Assembly: GCF_018129685.1 (NCBI RefSeq)
Contig: NZ_JAFCLG010000006.1
Coordinates: forward strand, 248,001-312,000
Direction: 5' to 3'
Length of the DNA stretch: 64,000 nucleotides
From: Bradyrhizobium manausense
Lineage (GTDB): Bacteria > Pseudomonadota > Alphaproteobacteria > Rhizobiales > Xanthobacteraceae
A program made the translations under genes and the position numbers. Below, in pieces: positions 33,686-42,872 of the stretch; within the stretch, counting starts at the first letter, position 1; the number at the start of each line of letters is the position of its first letter. Below the pieces are notes generated by a model. That model was given only the letters and a program-made list of their open reading frames with translations. It was not told the origin of the DNA and did no database searches.

Positions 33686-33931
33686 TCAGATCGGGCGGCA
33701 GCGGCCGTAGTACCAGCGGAAGCCATAGGGGCACACGCGCGGGCGCACCACGACGACCGGCGGGGCGACCACGACGGGCGCGGGGGCCACGACAACAGGA
33801 CCACCCATCGGACGGCAGCCGCCATAGGGGCCGCGATACCAGCCCGGGCCGCAACCACCGGCGGCGCTGGCCGCCTCGCTGAAGCCAACGACCGCGCTGG
33901 CGAGCATCACCGCGGCGAACAGATATTTCAT
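33686..33931 (-). CDS. Small secreted Gly/Cys/Pro/Val-rich protein
   Basis: The 81-residue product has a signal peptide (1-22), then GCGPGWYRGPYGGCRP, a valine/proline-rich run and CPYGFRWYYGRCRP. The paired Cys-Gly-Arg-Pro blocks match the GCG/CRPN-type short secreted proteins of rhizobia, whose role is unknown. I chose the start at 33931, which gives the signal peptide. Confidence 0.7.
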   Translation of the reverse strand: MKYLFAAVMLASAVVGFSEAASAAGGCGPGWYRGPYGGCRPMGGPVVVAPAPVVVAPPVVVVRPRVCPYGFRWYYGRCRPI

Positions 33932-34181
33932 GTGATCTTCCTTCTCGTCCTTGGGCAAGTTTGTAGGGGAGGCGCTAGGGGAAAGCTCTTCGATGATTTG
34001 GCGCTTGCGGCGCACAATGAATCAATAGGCACGATTCGTCACATTCATTATGTGCCGTCACGTCGCGATCCAAACCTGCCAATCATGACCTGAATGCGGC
34101 ATGAACATCTCCCGCGTGCGGCCTCGCGCGACACGAGATGGCGCAGGAGCCCATCCGTGCGCCGTCACGCCGCTGGCGTGA

Positions 34182-34880
34182 TCAGTCCTTCCCGTTTCCA
34201 AACAGCGCCGCAAATTGCTTCTCGCCGGTCCGGGTGAAATTCACCACGCGGCTGCCGGGCGTGGCGTCGCGCGCGGCCCATTTCAGCTCGGCAAAACGCC
34301 GCATCATCGCAGCGCCAAGGGTGCCGGCGAGATGGTGGCGCCGCTCGCTCCAGTCGAGGCAGGCCTTGCACACCGGGCGGCGCGGATGGCTGAGCATGTC
34401 GGGCGAGATCTGCAGGTGCCTGGCGAGGAAGCGCTCGCCTTCCGCCGTCAGCTCGATCTCCTGCTTTTTCTGCTTGACCAGGTTTCGCTCGCGCAGGGAG
34501 TCCAGCATCTGCACGCCGAGGTCGCCGGCGAGGTGGTCGTAGCAGATCCGCGCGCGCCGCAGTGCCGGGTCCTTCGGCCCGGTGCGCACGCGCATGTGGC
34601 CGGTGCGCGCGGCAAGGCCTGCAAGTCCCTCGAGCACGCCGGCGACGTCGTCGTCGGTGAGGCGATAGTAGCGGTGGCGGCCCTGCTTCTCCGGTTCGAC
34701 CAACCCGCCGGCCTCGAGTTTGGCAAGATGCGAGCTCGCGGTCTGCGGCGTGATGCCGGCCTCCTGCGCGAGCTCGCTTGCGGTGAGCGCGCGTCCATTC
34801 ATCAGCGCCGTGAGCATATTGGCGCGGGCGGGGTCGCCGACCAGAGCGGCGACCATGGCGATGTCGGGTCCTGATTTCAT
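34182..34880 (-). CDS. ArsR-type winged-helix transcriptional regulator
   Basis: The 232-residue protein starts with an ArsR-like HTH (residues about 10-85). It has the LTASELAQEAGITPQTASSH helix pair, the KQGRHRYYRLT wing and the GVLEGLA segment. The rest is a second, C-terminal domain with a CKACLDWSERRHHLAGTLG segment typical of a subset of ArsR proteins. No metal-ligand motif of the classic ArsR type is visible. I chose the start at 34880 over the longer frame. It is divergent from the NIPSNAP gene, its most likely target. Confidence 0.85.
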   Translation of the reverse strand: MKSGPDIAMVAALVGDPARANMLTALMNGRALTASELAQEAGITPQTASSHLAKLEAGGLVEPEKQGRHRYYRLTDDDVAGVLEGLAGLAARTGHMRVRTGPKDPALRRARICYDHLAGDLGVQMLDSLRERNLVKQKKQEIELTAEGERFLARHLQISPDMLSHPRRPVCKACLDWSERRHHLAGTLGAAMMRRFAELKWAARDATPGSRVVNFTRTGEKQFAALFGNGKD

Positions 34881-34939
34881 GCTTCGATGGTAGCCGAAGC
34901 ATCGTGGCCGGGCAAGCGCGTAGCGTGGTGCTGCAAACA

Positions 34940-35013
34940 CGTCATTGCGAGCGAAGCGAAGCCATCCAGATGCTTCAGCGGCGACGGTGTCGCTCGCGCT
35001 TGTCGCAATGACG
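34940..35013. repeat. CGTCATTGCGAGC-type extragenic repeat
   Basis: CGTCATTGCGAGCGAAGCGA and the mirrored CGCTTGTCGCAATGACG form the ends of a typical palindromic repeat. It sits in the divergent regulator/NIPSNAP spacer and may separate promoters or carry none. Confidence 0.7.
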
Positions 35014-35035
35014 CAGGACAACAGGAGAGCCCATC

Positions 35036-35347
35036 ATGTCAGTCACCGTCTTCATCCGCTACCAGCTCGATCCCTTCAAGCGCGTGCAATTCGAGGAATA
35101 TTCGAAGCGCTGGCTTGCCATCATTCCGAAATGCGGTGGCGACCTCATCGGCTATTTCATGCCGCATGAGGGCACCAACAACATCGCCTTCGCTCTGATC
35201 ACCTTCGAGAGCCTGGCTGCCTACGAGGCCTATCGTGCGCGGCTGCGGCAGGATGCAGAAGGCATGGCAAACTTTCATTTCGCGGAGGAGAACAAATTCA
35301 TTCTCGCGGAAGAGCGCACGTTTTTGCGCAAGGTGGTCATGGACTAG
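35036..35347 (+). CDS. NIPSNAP family protein
   Basis: The 103-residue alpha/beta-barrel protein has MSVTVFIRYQLDPFKRVQFE at the start and IIPKCGGDLIGYFMPHEG around 37-54, typical of short NIPSNAP proteins, whose biochemical function is unclear. It is divergent from an ArsR regulator and 50 bp upstream of a lyase gene on the same strand, so a three-gene regulon is plausible. Confidence 0.85.
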   Translation: MSVTVFIRYQLDPFKRVQFEEYSKRWLAIIPKCGGDLIGYFMPHEGTNNIAFALITFESLAAYEAYRARLRQDAEGMANFHFAEENKFILAEERTFLRKVVMD

Positions 35348-35398
35348 CGCCGTGCCGCGGGCATGCCTATGTCTGCGCGGCCAACAAGGGAGAGAAAC

Positions 35399-36208
35399 AT
35401 GCATGTGACGACCGCGGACAAGCGCGCAACGTTCAGGAAGCTGCACGAGAACGGCTGCTTCATCCTGCCCAATCCGGTCGACGTCGGTGGGGCGAAAGCC
35501 TTGCAGCATCTCGGTTTCAAGGCGATTGCCTCGTCGAGCGCAGGCTTTGCCTGGACCATCGGCAAGGCCGACAACCGCGTCACCGTCGACGATGTCTGTC
35601 AGCATCTGGCAGCATTGAGCTCGTCGGTCGACATTCCCGTCAATGCGGATTTCGAGGGCGGTTTTGCGGTCGAGCCGGACGAGGTCGCCGAGAATGTCGA
35701 ACGCGGTGTGCGCACCGGCGTCGCGGGCCTCTCGATCGAGGACTCCACTGGCGACAAAAACAAGCCGCTCTATGATCGCGCGCTCGCGGTCGAGCGCATC
35801 CAGGCGTCGCGCAAGGCGATCGGCGACAGCGGCGCGCTGCTGGTCGGCCGCTGCGAAGCGTATCTCTGGGGTATCACTGATCTGAAGCTCGTCATCGACC
35901 GGCTCACCGCCTACGCCGACGCCGGCGCCGATTGTCTCTATGCGCCGGGCTTGAAAACGCGCGAAGACATCGCCGCGGTGGTGAAGGCTGTTCACCCCAA
36001 GCCGTTCAATCTGCTGATCGGCGCGTCCGGCCTGTCGTTGAGGGAGGCCGAGGATCTCGGCGTGCGCCGGATCAGCGTCGGCGGCTCGCTCGCCCGTGCA
36101 GCCTGGGGCGGGTTCATGCGCGCGGCGAAGGAGATGGCGGAGAAGGGGACGTTTGGCGAGCTTGCCAGCGGCTATCCCGGCGGCGAGCTCAACAAGATGT
36201 TTGGCTAA
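35399..36208 (+). CDS. Isocitrate lyase/phosphoenolpyruvate mutase superfamily protein
   Basis: The 269-residue TIM-barrel protein contains FILPNPVDVGGAKALQHLGF near 20-39, NADFEGGF near 81-88 with the Mg-binding Asp, GLSIEDS, and the GRCEAYL segment. The KKCGH active-site loop of true isocitrate lyase is absent, so oxaloacetate decarboxylase-like or carboxyphosphonoenolpyruvate-mutase-like activity is likelier; I cannot choose. An AAGGGAGAG site fixes the start at 35399. Confidence 0.87.
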   Translation: MHVTTADKRATFRKLHENGCFILPNPVDVGGAKALQHLGFKAIASSSAGFAWTIGKADNRVTVDDVCQHLAALSSSVDIPVNADFEGGFAVEPDEVAENVERGVRTGVAGLSIEDSTGDKNKPLYDRALAVERIQASRKAIGDSGALLVGRCEAYLWGITDLKLVIDRLTAYADAGADCLYAPGLKTREDIAAVVKAVHPKPFNLLIGASGLSLREAEDLGVRRISVGGSLARAAWGGFMRAAKEMAEKGTFGELASGYPGGELNKMFG

Positions 36209-36215
36209 AACGAGA

Positions 36216-36247
36216 AGCGGCGGGATCTTTCAATCCCGCCGCTGTTG
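36216..36247. terminator. Bidirectional terminator after the lyase gene
   Basis: AGCGGCGGGAT and ATCCCGCCGCT make a perfect 11-bp stem with a 6-base loop, 7 bp after the lyase stop. It lies between convergent genes and can serve both. Confidence 0.7.
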
Positions 36248-36264
36248 CTTGTTCTGGCAAGTCG

Positions 36265-36687
36265 TTACTTTGTGCGGTCGGTCTGCGGAGCGGGATCAGG
36301 CTTCGCCGCAGGCGTATCAGCCGGAACCGCCGGCTTGCTCGGCGCGGCACCCGTGGTCACGCCGGGCGCGGTGTTGTTGCGGGGCGTCACGTCACGCATG
36401 CCGGGAGGCGCGGCCGGATTGGTGACCGGAGCCGTCTGCTGCGCGGTCTGCGTCGCAGGCGTATTGCTCGCCTGGTTGCCGGTGCTGGAGTTGTTCAAGC
36501 CATAGAACACGGCGCCCAGAACCAGGGCGATTGCCACCGCGAACAGCGCGATCTTGCCGCTGGAGGCGGGGCCTTCGCCGAGCTCAGGATCGACCTGAAG
36601 GTCGCCATCCCGGCGCGCCGCGCGAAGGTACTCATCGTCGGCGAGGTTGGCGCGGTAGGGATCGTTCGGAAAACGGTCGTCAGCCAT
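36265..36687 (-). CDS. Single-pass membrane protein with Pro/Ala/Thr-rich tail
   Basis: The 140-residue protein has a charged N-terminus, one transmembrane helix (about 46-63, IALFAVAIALVLGAVFYGL) and a long low-complexity periplasmic tail rich in Pro, Ala, Thr and Asn. No family beyond rhizobial hypothetical proteins is apparent. I chose the start at 36687, with GAGG upstream. Confidence 0.65.
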   Translation of the reverse strand: MADDRFPNDPYRANLADDEYLRAARRDGDLQVDPELGEGPASSGKIALFAVAIALVLGAVFYGLNNSSTGNQASNTPATQTAQQTAPVTNPAAPPGMRDVTPRNNTAPGVTTGAAPSKPAVPADTPAAKPDPAPQTDRTK

Positions 36688-36851
36688 CTTTCGGTCTCCT
36701 CGATGATTGAGCCAAGACAACCCTTAGCTGCGAGATTCTGTTCCTGTCTCCCTTATGCTTTCGTCGCATGTTGCCCGCGCCGGAATCGGGAACCTGTTCC
36801 TTCAGGCGTTCCGCGAGTAGGTTCCAGCCACCGACAGGAGGGAACGCGGCG

Positions 36852-37496
36852 ATGTGGAGCCTGCCACCAACGGATACCGTGCTGCATTTCCTCTCGTTAG
36901 TTGCCGTGGCCGCGCAGGGCATGACCGCTGCGCTCGCGGCCGGGCGCCGCAGCATGGATTGGCTTGGCGTCTGCTTCCTCGGCTGCATCACCGCGCTTGG
37001 CGGCGGCACGCTGCGCGATCTCTTCCTCGGGCATTATCCGCTGGCCTGGGTGCAGAACCCGGTCTATCTCGCGCTCGCCGGCGGCGCGGCCTTCCTCACC
37101 ATCCTGTTCGCGCGCCTCGTGCACCGGCTCAAGCTCGCCTTCATCGTGCTCGATGCGATCGGCCTGGTCGTTTTCACCATGACCGGTTGCGACATCGCCT
37201 GGCAGATGGATGCCTCGCTGACGATCGTGATCGTCTCGGGCATGGTCACCGGCTGCGCCGGCGGCGTGCTCCGCGACGTGCTCTGCAACGACGTGCCGCT
37301 GCTGTTTCGGTCCGAGCTCTATGCCAGCGTCTCGGTCGTGACGGGCTTGTTCTACGCCACCGCGTTCGGCCTCGAACTCAACGCGGAGCTCTGGACCATC
37401 CTGACCTTCGTGCTCGGCATCAGCTTCCGCCTGCTCGCGGTGCGCTACAAATGGGAGATGCCGAAATTCGTGTTCACGGGGGATGAGGAGAAGTAG
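36852..37496 (+). CDS. TRIC-type (UPF0126) cation channel protein
   Basis: The 214-residue membrane protein has the repeated three-helix units of prokaryotic TRIC channels, each carrying a GG-x-x-RD loop: GGGTLRDLFLG at about 54-64 and GGVLRDVLC near 138-146. It is likely to conduct K+ or other monovalent cations. I chose the ATG at 36852, preceded by ACAGGAGGG; the open frame starts earlier at 36768. Confidence 0.88.
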   Translation: MWSLPPTDTVLHFLSLVAVAAQGMTAALAAGRRSMDWLGVCFLGCITALGGGTLRDLFLGHYPLAWVQNPVYLALAGGAAFLTILFARLVHRLKLAFIVLDAIGLVVFTMTGCDIAWQMDASLTIVIVSGMVTGCAGGVLRDVLCNDVPLLFRSELYASVSVVTGLFYATAFGLELNAELWTILTFVLGISFRLLAVRYKWEMPKFVFTGDEEK

Positions 37497-37530
37497 GTCG
37501 CTTTCTTCGCCTCTCCAGTTTCCACTGTGT

Positions 37531-37613
37531 CATGGCCGGGCTTGACCCGGCCATCCACGTCTTGTTCACGGCACGAAGAACGTGGATGCCCGGGACAAGC
37601 CCGGGCATGACGA
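37531..37613. repeat. CATGGCCGGG/CCCGGGCATGACG extragenic repeat
   Basis: Two hairpins, CATGGCCGGG...CCCGGCCAT and GATGCCCGGG...CCCGGGCATGACG, are joined by an ACGTGGAT-type linker. The same composite occurs at 45997-46086. It lies between two convergent genes. Confidence 0.75.
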
Positions 37614-37623
37614 CCTCTCGGGA

Positions 37624-38841
37624 CTAGGGGATTAATCCTTGCTGCCGCGCCTTCGCGACCTGCGCAGGTGTCACCAGCGGGCCGGCATTGCCCCAGGAAT
37701 TGCGGATGTAGTTCGACACCGCCGCGATCTCCTCGTCCGACAATTTTTTGGCGTAGCCGGGCATCTCGCCGGTGTTCGGCGCCCGCGGCGTCGTCACGGT
37801 GTGCGCGCCGTCGAGGATGACGCGCAGGGTGGACGACGGGTTGATCGATTGCAGCAGCGCGTTGCCCGGCAATGGCGGATAGATGCGCGGCGCGCCGGAG
37901 CCGTCGGCCTCATGGCAGGCGATGCAGAATTTCGCGTAGACCGCCTGGCCCGCTTTCATCTCGGCCTCGTCAGGCGGCGTCACCTTCGGTTCGCGCCGCA
38001 CCGGCGGCATGTCTTTCAGATACGTCGCGATCGCGCGCACATCGGCGTCGCTCATCTTCGCGGTCGAGTTGACGATCACTTCGGCCATCGGTCCGCCGGC
38101 ATGGCTTTTGGCATTGCGGCCGCTCTGCAGATATTCGGCGATGTCCTGCGCGGTCCACGACTGTAACCCCGTGCGCGCGGCGCCATCGAGGCGCGGCGCA
38201 TACCATCCGCCGACCTCGCTGCCGGCGAGCGCCTGCGCGGTCTTGTCCGCACCAAGCAAGTTCTTGGGCGTGTGACATGCGCCGCAATGGCCGAGCCCGG
38301 TGACGAGATAGCCGCCCCTGTTCCACGCCGCGCTCTTGCTCTGGTCCGGCTCGAACAGGCCAGGCGTGAAGAACAGCAGGTTCCAGCCGCGCATCAGGAA
38401 GCGGTAGTTGAGGGGCCAGCGCAGCTCCGGCGGCTTGTTGCGGCTGACGACGGGCGCGAGCGTGCCGAGATAGGCGCGGATCGCCAGCGTGTCGTCCTTC
38501 GTCATCCGCGTGAAGTAGGGATAGGGAAAGGCCGGGTAGTACAGCGATCCGTCAGGCGCGGTGCCGGTACGCACGGCGCGGGTGAAATCGGCATCCGTCC
38601 AGGCGCCGATCCCGGTGTCGCGGTCGGGCGTGAGGTTCGGGGCATAGATCGCACCGAACGGCGTGTCGATGCGCTTGCCCCCGGCGAAGGGCTTGGCGGG
38701 ATCGGCGGTGTGGCAGCCGGCGCAATCGCCGGCCTCGACCAGCGCCTTGCCGTAGGCGATCAGCTCAGGCGACGGCTCGGCGGCGAGAGCGGCACGCGCA
38801 ACCGCACTGCACAAGAGCCCAACAGCCAGAATCGTCCGCAT
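37624..38841 (-). CDS. Triheme cytochrome c (membrane-bound dehydrogenase subunit type)
   Basis: The 405-residue exported protein has a signal peptide (1-21) and three c-type heme motifs, CAGCH (40-44), CGACH (186-190) and CIACH (306-310). This is the layout of the cytochrome subunit of membrane-bound alcohol or gluconate dehydrogenases. No dehydrogenase large subunit is adjacent, so its electron donor is unknown. The signal peptide fixes the start at 38841. Confidence 0.9.
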   Translation of the reverse strand: MRTILAVGLLCSAVARAALAAEPSPELIAYGKALVEAGDCAGCHTADPAKPFAGGKRIDTPFGAIYAPNLTPDRDTGIGAWTDADFTRAVRTGTAPDGSLYYPAFPYPYFTRMTKDDTLAIRAYLGTLAPVVSRNKPPELRWPLNYRFLMRGWNLLFFTPGLFEPDQSKSAAWNRGGYLVTGLGHCGACHTPKNLLGADKTAQALAGSEVGGWYAPRLDGAARTGLQSWTAQDIAEYLQSGRNAKSHAGGPMAEVIVNSTAKMSDADVRAIATYLKDMPPVRREPKVTPPDEAEMKAGQAVYAKFCIACHEADGSGAPRIYPPLPGNALLQSINPSSTLRVILDGAHTVTTPRAPNTGEMPGYAKKLSDEEIAAVSNYIRNSWGNAGPLVTPAQVAKARQQGLIP

Positions 38842-39123
38842 CGAATGCCTTCTCCTGCGCCCCTCGATCGACAGCCGGATTATAGCGGCGTCATGTCGTT
38901 TCGCGACGGCGGGGGTATGGTGACACAAATTGAAAATCGCCAATGCCTTTCCGGCCACGAAATTGCGTTTTTTTCCCGTCGCCACGGAAGGTCCAGATTT
39001 GTGATGCGCCGCGCTAAATATCCGACATAGAGTGGCAGAGATGGTCGGCGCGACCTAGCTAAAAACAGCGGGCAAGCAACGGCTTAAGCAGCCAAACGCT
39101 CAAAAGGGCGGAAGAGGACAAGA
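38842..39123. other. Spacer between divergent cytochrome c and IOR genes
   Basis: This 282-bp region contains no supported gene. It must hold two divergent promoters. A GGAAGAGGAC segment before 39124 acts as the ribosome-binding site of the ferredoxin oxidoreductase gene. Confidence 0.4.
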
Positions 39124-42100
39124 ATGGGCATCAACCAGGGTCCGATCAGTCTCGATCAGAAATACACCCAGGATACCGGCCATATCTTCACGACGGGTAT
39201 CCAGGCGCTGGTCCGTCTGCCCATGGCCCAGATCAGGCGCGACCGCGCCGCGGGGCTGAACACCGCGGGCTTCATCTCCGGCTATCGCGGCTCGCCGCTC
39301 GGCGGCTATGACCAGCAGCTCTTCGCCGCGCGCAAGCATCTCGAGCAGTACAACATCAAATTCCAGCCCGGCGTGAACGAGGACCTGGCGGCGACGGCCG
39401 TCTGGGGCTCGCAGCAGCTCAACCTCTCGCCCGGCGCCAAGTACGACGGCGTGGTCGGCATCTGGTACGGCAAGGGCCCCGGCGTCGACCGCTGCGGCGA
39501 CGTCTTCCGTCACGGCAATGCGGCCGGCTCCGCCAAGAACGGCGGTGTGCTGTGCCTCGCCGGCGACGACCACGGCGCAAAATCCTCGACCGTCCCGCAT
39601 CAGTCGGACCACGCCTTCATCTCAGCGTTGATGCCGTACCTCTATCCCTCGAGCATCCACGAGATGATCGAGATGGGCCTGCTCGGCATCGCGATGTCGC
39701 GCTATTCCGGCTGCTGGGTCGGCATGAAGGTCATCACCGAGACGGTGGAGACCACTGCCGAGATCGACCTCACCGACGAGATGAAGCCCTTCATCATCCC
39801 CTCCGATTTCGAGCTGCCGCCCGGCGGGCTCAATCTGCGCTGGCCCGACGACCGCTTCGAGCAGGACCGCCGCCTGCAGGACTACAAGGGCTTTGCCGCG
39901 ATCGCCTTCGCGCGCGCCAACAAGGTCAACCGCGTCACCATGGATTCGCCGAACGCCCGTTTCGGCATCATGGCGTCGGGCAAGAGCTACGAGGACGTCC
40001 GCCAGGCGCTGCGCGAACTCGGCATCACCGAGGAGGTCGCCGCCAGGATCGGCCTCAGGCTCTACAAGATCGGCATGCCCTGGCCGCTGGAGCCGGAAGG
40101 CGTGCGCCAGTTCGCCGTCGGCCTCGAAGAGATCTTCATCATCGAGGAACGCCGCGAGATCGTCGAGAACCAGGTCAAGCAGGAGCTGTTCAACTGGCGC
40201 GACGACGTCCGCCCGCGCATCGTCGGCAAGATGGACGAGCACGACAAGCGCTTCCTGACCTTCGCCGCCGAGCTTAGCGTCGCCTCGCTCGCGACTTCGC
40301 TCACCGAGCGACTGCTTCGACTTGATCTCAACCCTGAAATTGCGGAGATGCTCCGCGCCAAGGCCGACTGGTTCAACGGCCGCCAGGCGTCCCAGATGAT
40401 CCCGACGGCGCCCGTCTCCCGCACCCCGTATTTCTGCTCCGGCTGCCCCCACAACACCTCGACCAAGGTCCCCGAAGGCAGCCGCGCGCTCGCCGGCATC
40501 GGCTGTCACTTCATGGCGCTGTGGATGGACCGCTCGACCGAGACGTTCACGCATATGGGCGGCGAGGGCGTGCCGTGGGTCGGCATCGCGCCCTTCACCA
40601 ACGAGAACCACATCTTCGCCAATCTCGGCGACGGTACCTATTTCCACTCCGGCCTTCTCGCCATCCGCCAGGCGGTCGCCTCCAAGACCAACATCACCTA
40701 CAAGATCCTCTACAACGACGCCGTCGCGATGACCGGCGGCCAGCGTCACGACGGCGATCTCTCGCCGCAGCAGATCACCTTCCAGCTCCACGCCGAAGGC
40801 ATTCGCGAGATCTACCTGGTCTCCGAGGCGCCCGACGCCTATCCGGCCGACACCATCGCGCCCGGCGTGAAGAAATATCACCGCGACGAGCTCGACCACG
40901 TCATGAAGATGTGCCGGGACTACAAGGGCACCTCGGCCATCGTGTTCGTGCAGACCTGCGCCGCCGAAAAACGCCGCCGTCGCAAGCGCGGCCTGATGGA
41001 AGATCCGGCGCGCCGCGTCATGATCAACCCGGCGGTCTGCGAAGGCTGCGGCGACTGCTCGGTGCAATCGAACTGTATCTCGGTCGAGCCGCTGGAAACC
41101 GAGTTCGGCCGCAAGCGCGCCATCAACCAGTCGTCCTGCAACAAGGACTATTCATGTGTGAAGGGCTTCTGCCCGTCCTTCGTCACCGTCGACGGCGGCA
41201 AGCCGCGCCACCGTGCGCCGGCGGAGCTTGCCGACATCGGCGAACTGCCGGAACCGGCAACGCGGCCGACACTCGACAAGCCCTACAACATCGCGGTCGG
41301 CGGCGTTGGCGGCACCGGCGTGCTCACCATCGGCGCGCTGCTCGGCATGGCCGCTCACATCGAGGGCAAGGCCTCGATGATCCTCGACATGTCCGGCCTC
41401 GCCCAGAAGGGCGGCGCGGTGCTCAGCCATGTGAGGCTGTCGGATCATCCCGCCGAGGTAACCTGCTCGCGCATCGTCACCGGTACAGCCGACGTCGTGC
41501 TCGCCGCCGACGAGGTGGTCGCGGTCGCCAAGGACACGATCTCGCTGTGCGACACCAGCCGCACCCGCGGCATCATCAACAGCCACGTCATCCCGACCGC
41601 CGATTTCGTGCTGAACCGCGACTTCAATTTCCAGACGCGCAAGCTGAACGGATTGCTGGAGACGGCGCTGCACAAGGACTCCGTCTTCTTCGACTTCACC
41701 ACGCCGGCCGAACAACTGCTGGGCGATGCCATCGCCACCAACATGATGATGATGGGCTACGCCTATCAAAAGGGCCTGTTCCCGCTGTCGGCGGAATCGA
41801 TCGAGCAGGCGATCGAGATCAATGGCGTCTCGATCAAGATGAACAAGGAAGCCTTCCGCCTCGGCCGCCTCGCGGTCGCCGATCCCGCGCGTCTCGCCGA
41901 GATGCTGAAGGGAACGGACGAGGCTGTTGCGCCCAAGAGCCTGGAGGCGATGACGCTCGACGAGATCATCGAGCATCGCGCCACGCATCTCACCGCCTAC
42001 CAGAACGGCCGTCTCGCCAAGCGTTACCGCAAGCTCGTCGACCAGGTCCGTGACGCAGCGGTGAAGGGCGGCTACGGCGATGCGCTGCCGCGCGCGGTTG

Positions 42101-42615
42101 CGATCAACTACGCCAAACTGCTCGCCTACAAGGACGAATACGAGGTTGCGCGGCTCTTTACCGACGGCGCCTTCGCCAAGCAGCTCCAAGACCAGTTCGA
42201 GGGCGACTACACGTTCAGCTTCAACCTCGCCCCGCCGATCCTCAGCCGCGGCGTCGATGCGCTGGGCCGTCCGAAGAAGCGCGCCTTCGGCCCGTGGATG
42301 CTGAAATTGTTCGGCGTGCTCGCCAAATTCAAGTTCCTGCGCGGCACGCCGCTCGACATCTTCGGCTACAGCGCCGACCGCAAGCTCGAGCGGGACCTGA
42401 TCGTGGGCTACGAGAAGGATGTCGCCACCGTGCTCGGCCTGCTGTCGCCGGTCACGATCGACACGTCGGTCGAGCTGCTCTCGCTGCCCGACCGCATCCG
42501 CGGCTACGGTCCGGTGAAGGAGAAAGCGGTCGCGGACGCCAAGGCCCGCTACGCCCAGCTGGCTGCGGACCTGGCGAGCCCGCCGCCTGCGCCAAGGCAG
42601 ATCGCAGCGGAGTAG
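39124..42615 (+). CDS. Indolepyruvate ferredoxin oxidoreductase family protein (fused)
   Basis: The 1163-residue protein combines the chains of an indolepyruvate or branched 2-oxoacid ferredoxin oxidoreductase, which decarboxylates 2-oxoacids to acyl-CoA. The N-terminal part binds TPP partners, and a TPP domain follows with GDGTYFHSGLLAIRQAV (about 500-520) and NDAVAMTGGQ. The iron-sulfur cysteines CEGCGDC and CVKGFCP lie near 639-682, and a C-terminal gamma domain begins with VGGVGGTGVLTIG near 723. It stands alone, apart from the thiolase/MaoC genes downstream. Confidence 0.92.
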   Translation: MGINQGPISLDQKYTQDTGHIFTTGIQALVRLPMAQIRRDRAAGLNTAGFISGYRGSPLGGYDQQLFAARKHLEQYNIKFQPGVNEDLAATAVWGSQQLNLSPGAKYDGVVGIWYGKGPGVDRCGDVFRHGNAAGSAKNGGVLCLAGDDHGAKSSTVPHQSDHAFISALMPYLYPSSIHEMIEMGLLGIAMSRYSGCWVGMKVITETVETTAEIDLTDEMKPFIIPSDFELPPGGLNLRWPDDRFEQDRRLQDYKGFAAIAFARANKVNRVTMDSPNARFGIMASGKSYEDVRQALRELGITEEVAARIGLRLYKIGMPWPLEPEGVRQFAVGLEEIFIIEERREIVENQVKQELFNWRDDVRPRIVGKMDEHDKRFLTFAAELSVASLATSLTERLLRLDLNPEIAEMLRAKADWFNGRQASQMIPTAPVSRTPYFCSGCPHNTSTKVPEGSRALAGIGCHFMALWMDRSTETFTHMGGEGVPWVGIAPFTNENHIFANLGDGTYFHSGLLAIRQAVASKTNITYKILYNDAVAMTGGQRHDGDLSPQQITFQLHAEGIREIYLVSEAPDAYPADTIAPGVKKYHRDELDHVMKMCRDYKGTSAIVFVQTCAAEKRRRRKRGLMEDPARRVMINPAVCEGCGDCSVQSNCISVEPLETEFGRKRAINQSSCNKDYSCVKGFCPSFVTVDGGKPRHRAPAELADIGELPEPATRPTLDKPYNIAVGGVGGTGVLTIGALLGMAAHIEGKASMILDMSGLAQKGGAVLSHVRLSDHPAEVTCSRIVTGTADVVLAADEVVAVAKDTISLCDTSRTRGIINSHVIPTADFVLNRDFNFQTRKLNGLLETALHKDSVFFDFTTPAEQLLGDAIATNMMMMGYAYQKGLFPLSAESIEQAIEINGVSIKMNKEAFRLGRLAVADPARLAEMLKGTDEAVAPKSLEAMTLDEIIEHRATHLTAYQNGRLAKRYRKLVDQVRDAAVKGGYGDALPRAVAINYAKLLAYKDEYEVARLFTDGAFAKQLQDQFEGDYTFSFNLAPPILSRGVDALGRPKKRAFGPWMLKLFGVLAKFKFLRGTPLDIFGYSADRKLERDLIVGYEKDVATVLGLLSPVTIDTSVELLSLPDRIRGYGPVKEKAVADAKARYAQLAADLASPPPAPRQIAAE

Positions 42616-42624
42616 CGAGATCTC

Positions 42625-42711
42625 GTAGGGTGGGCAAAGGCGCACTTGCGCCGTGCCCACCATCTTCATCGGGGTGCGTAAGAGGGGGCACGCTCCGCTT
42701 TGCCCACCCTG
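42625..42711. repeat. GTAGGGTGGGCAAAG-type extragenic repeat
   Basis: GTAGGGTGGGCAAAG is mirrored by CTTTGCCCACCCTGC, with an inner GGCGCAC...GTGCCCACC hairpin between. It follows the ferredoxin oxidoreductase gene directly and is another bradyrhizobial intergenic repeat family. Confidence 0.7.
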
Positions 42712-42872
42712 CGAATTCCCCTTTGAAATCAAGCAACGTTTTACTGTGCATGAGGTTGTTTTCAGCCAATCCGGGTATTTCGGTAAAACGAAATCGCTTG
42801 TGCCGTCGGGCAAAACACCTTTATTGTTTGGCCTGCCGAGCCCGTCCGTTTCGGCCGGTGCTGAGTTGAATC

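Noticed and set aside
33632..34093. 153-residue plus-strand frame over the small secreted protein gene
   Set aside because: Antisense shadow; signal peptide and repeats support the minus-strand gene.
37525..37620. Possible CRISPR-like array of hairpins
   Set aside because: The repeats are dispersed palindromes with no regular spacers; no cas genes are present.
41152..42813. 553-residue minus-strand frame over the ferredoxin oxidoreductase
   Set aside because: Antisense shadow; no recognisable domains.
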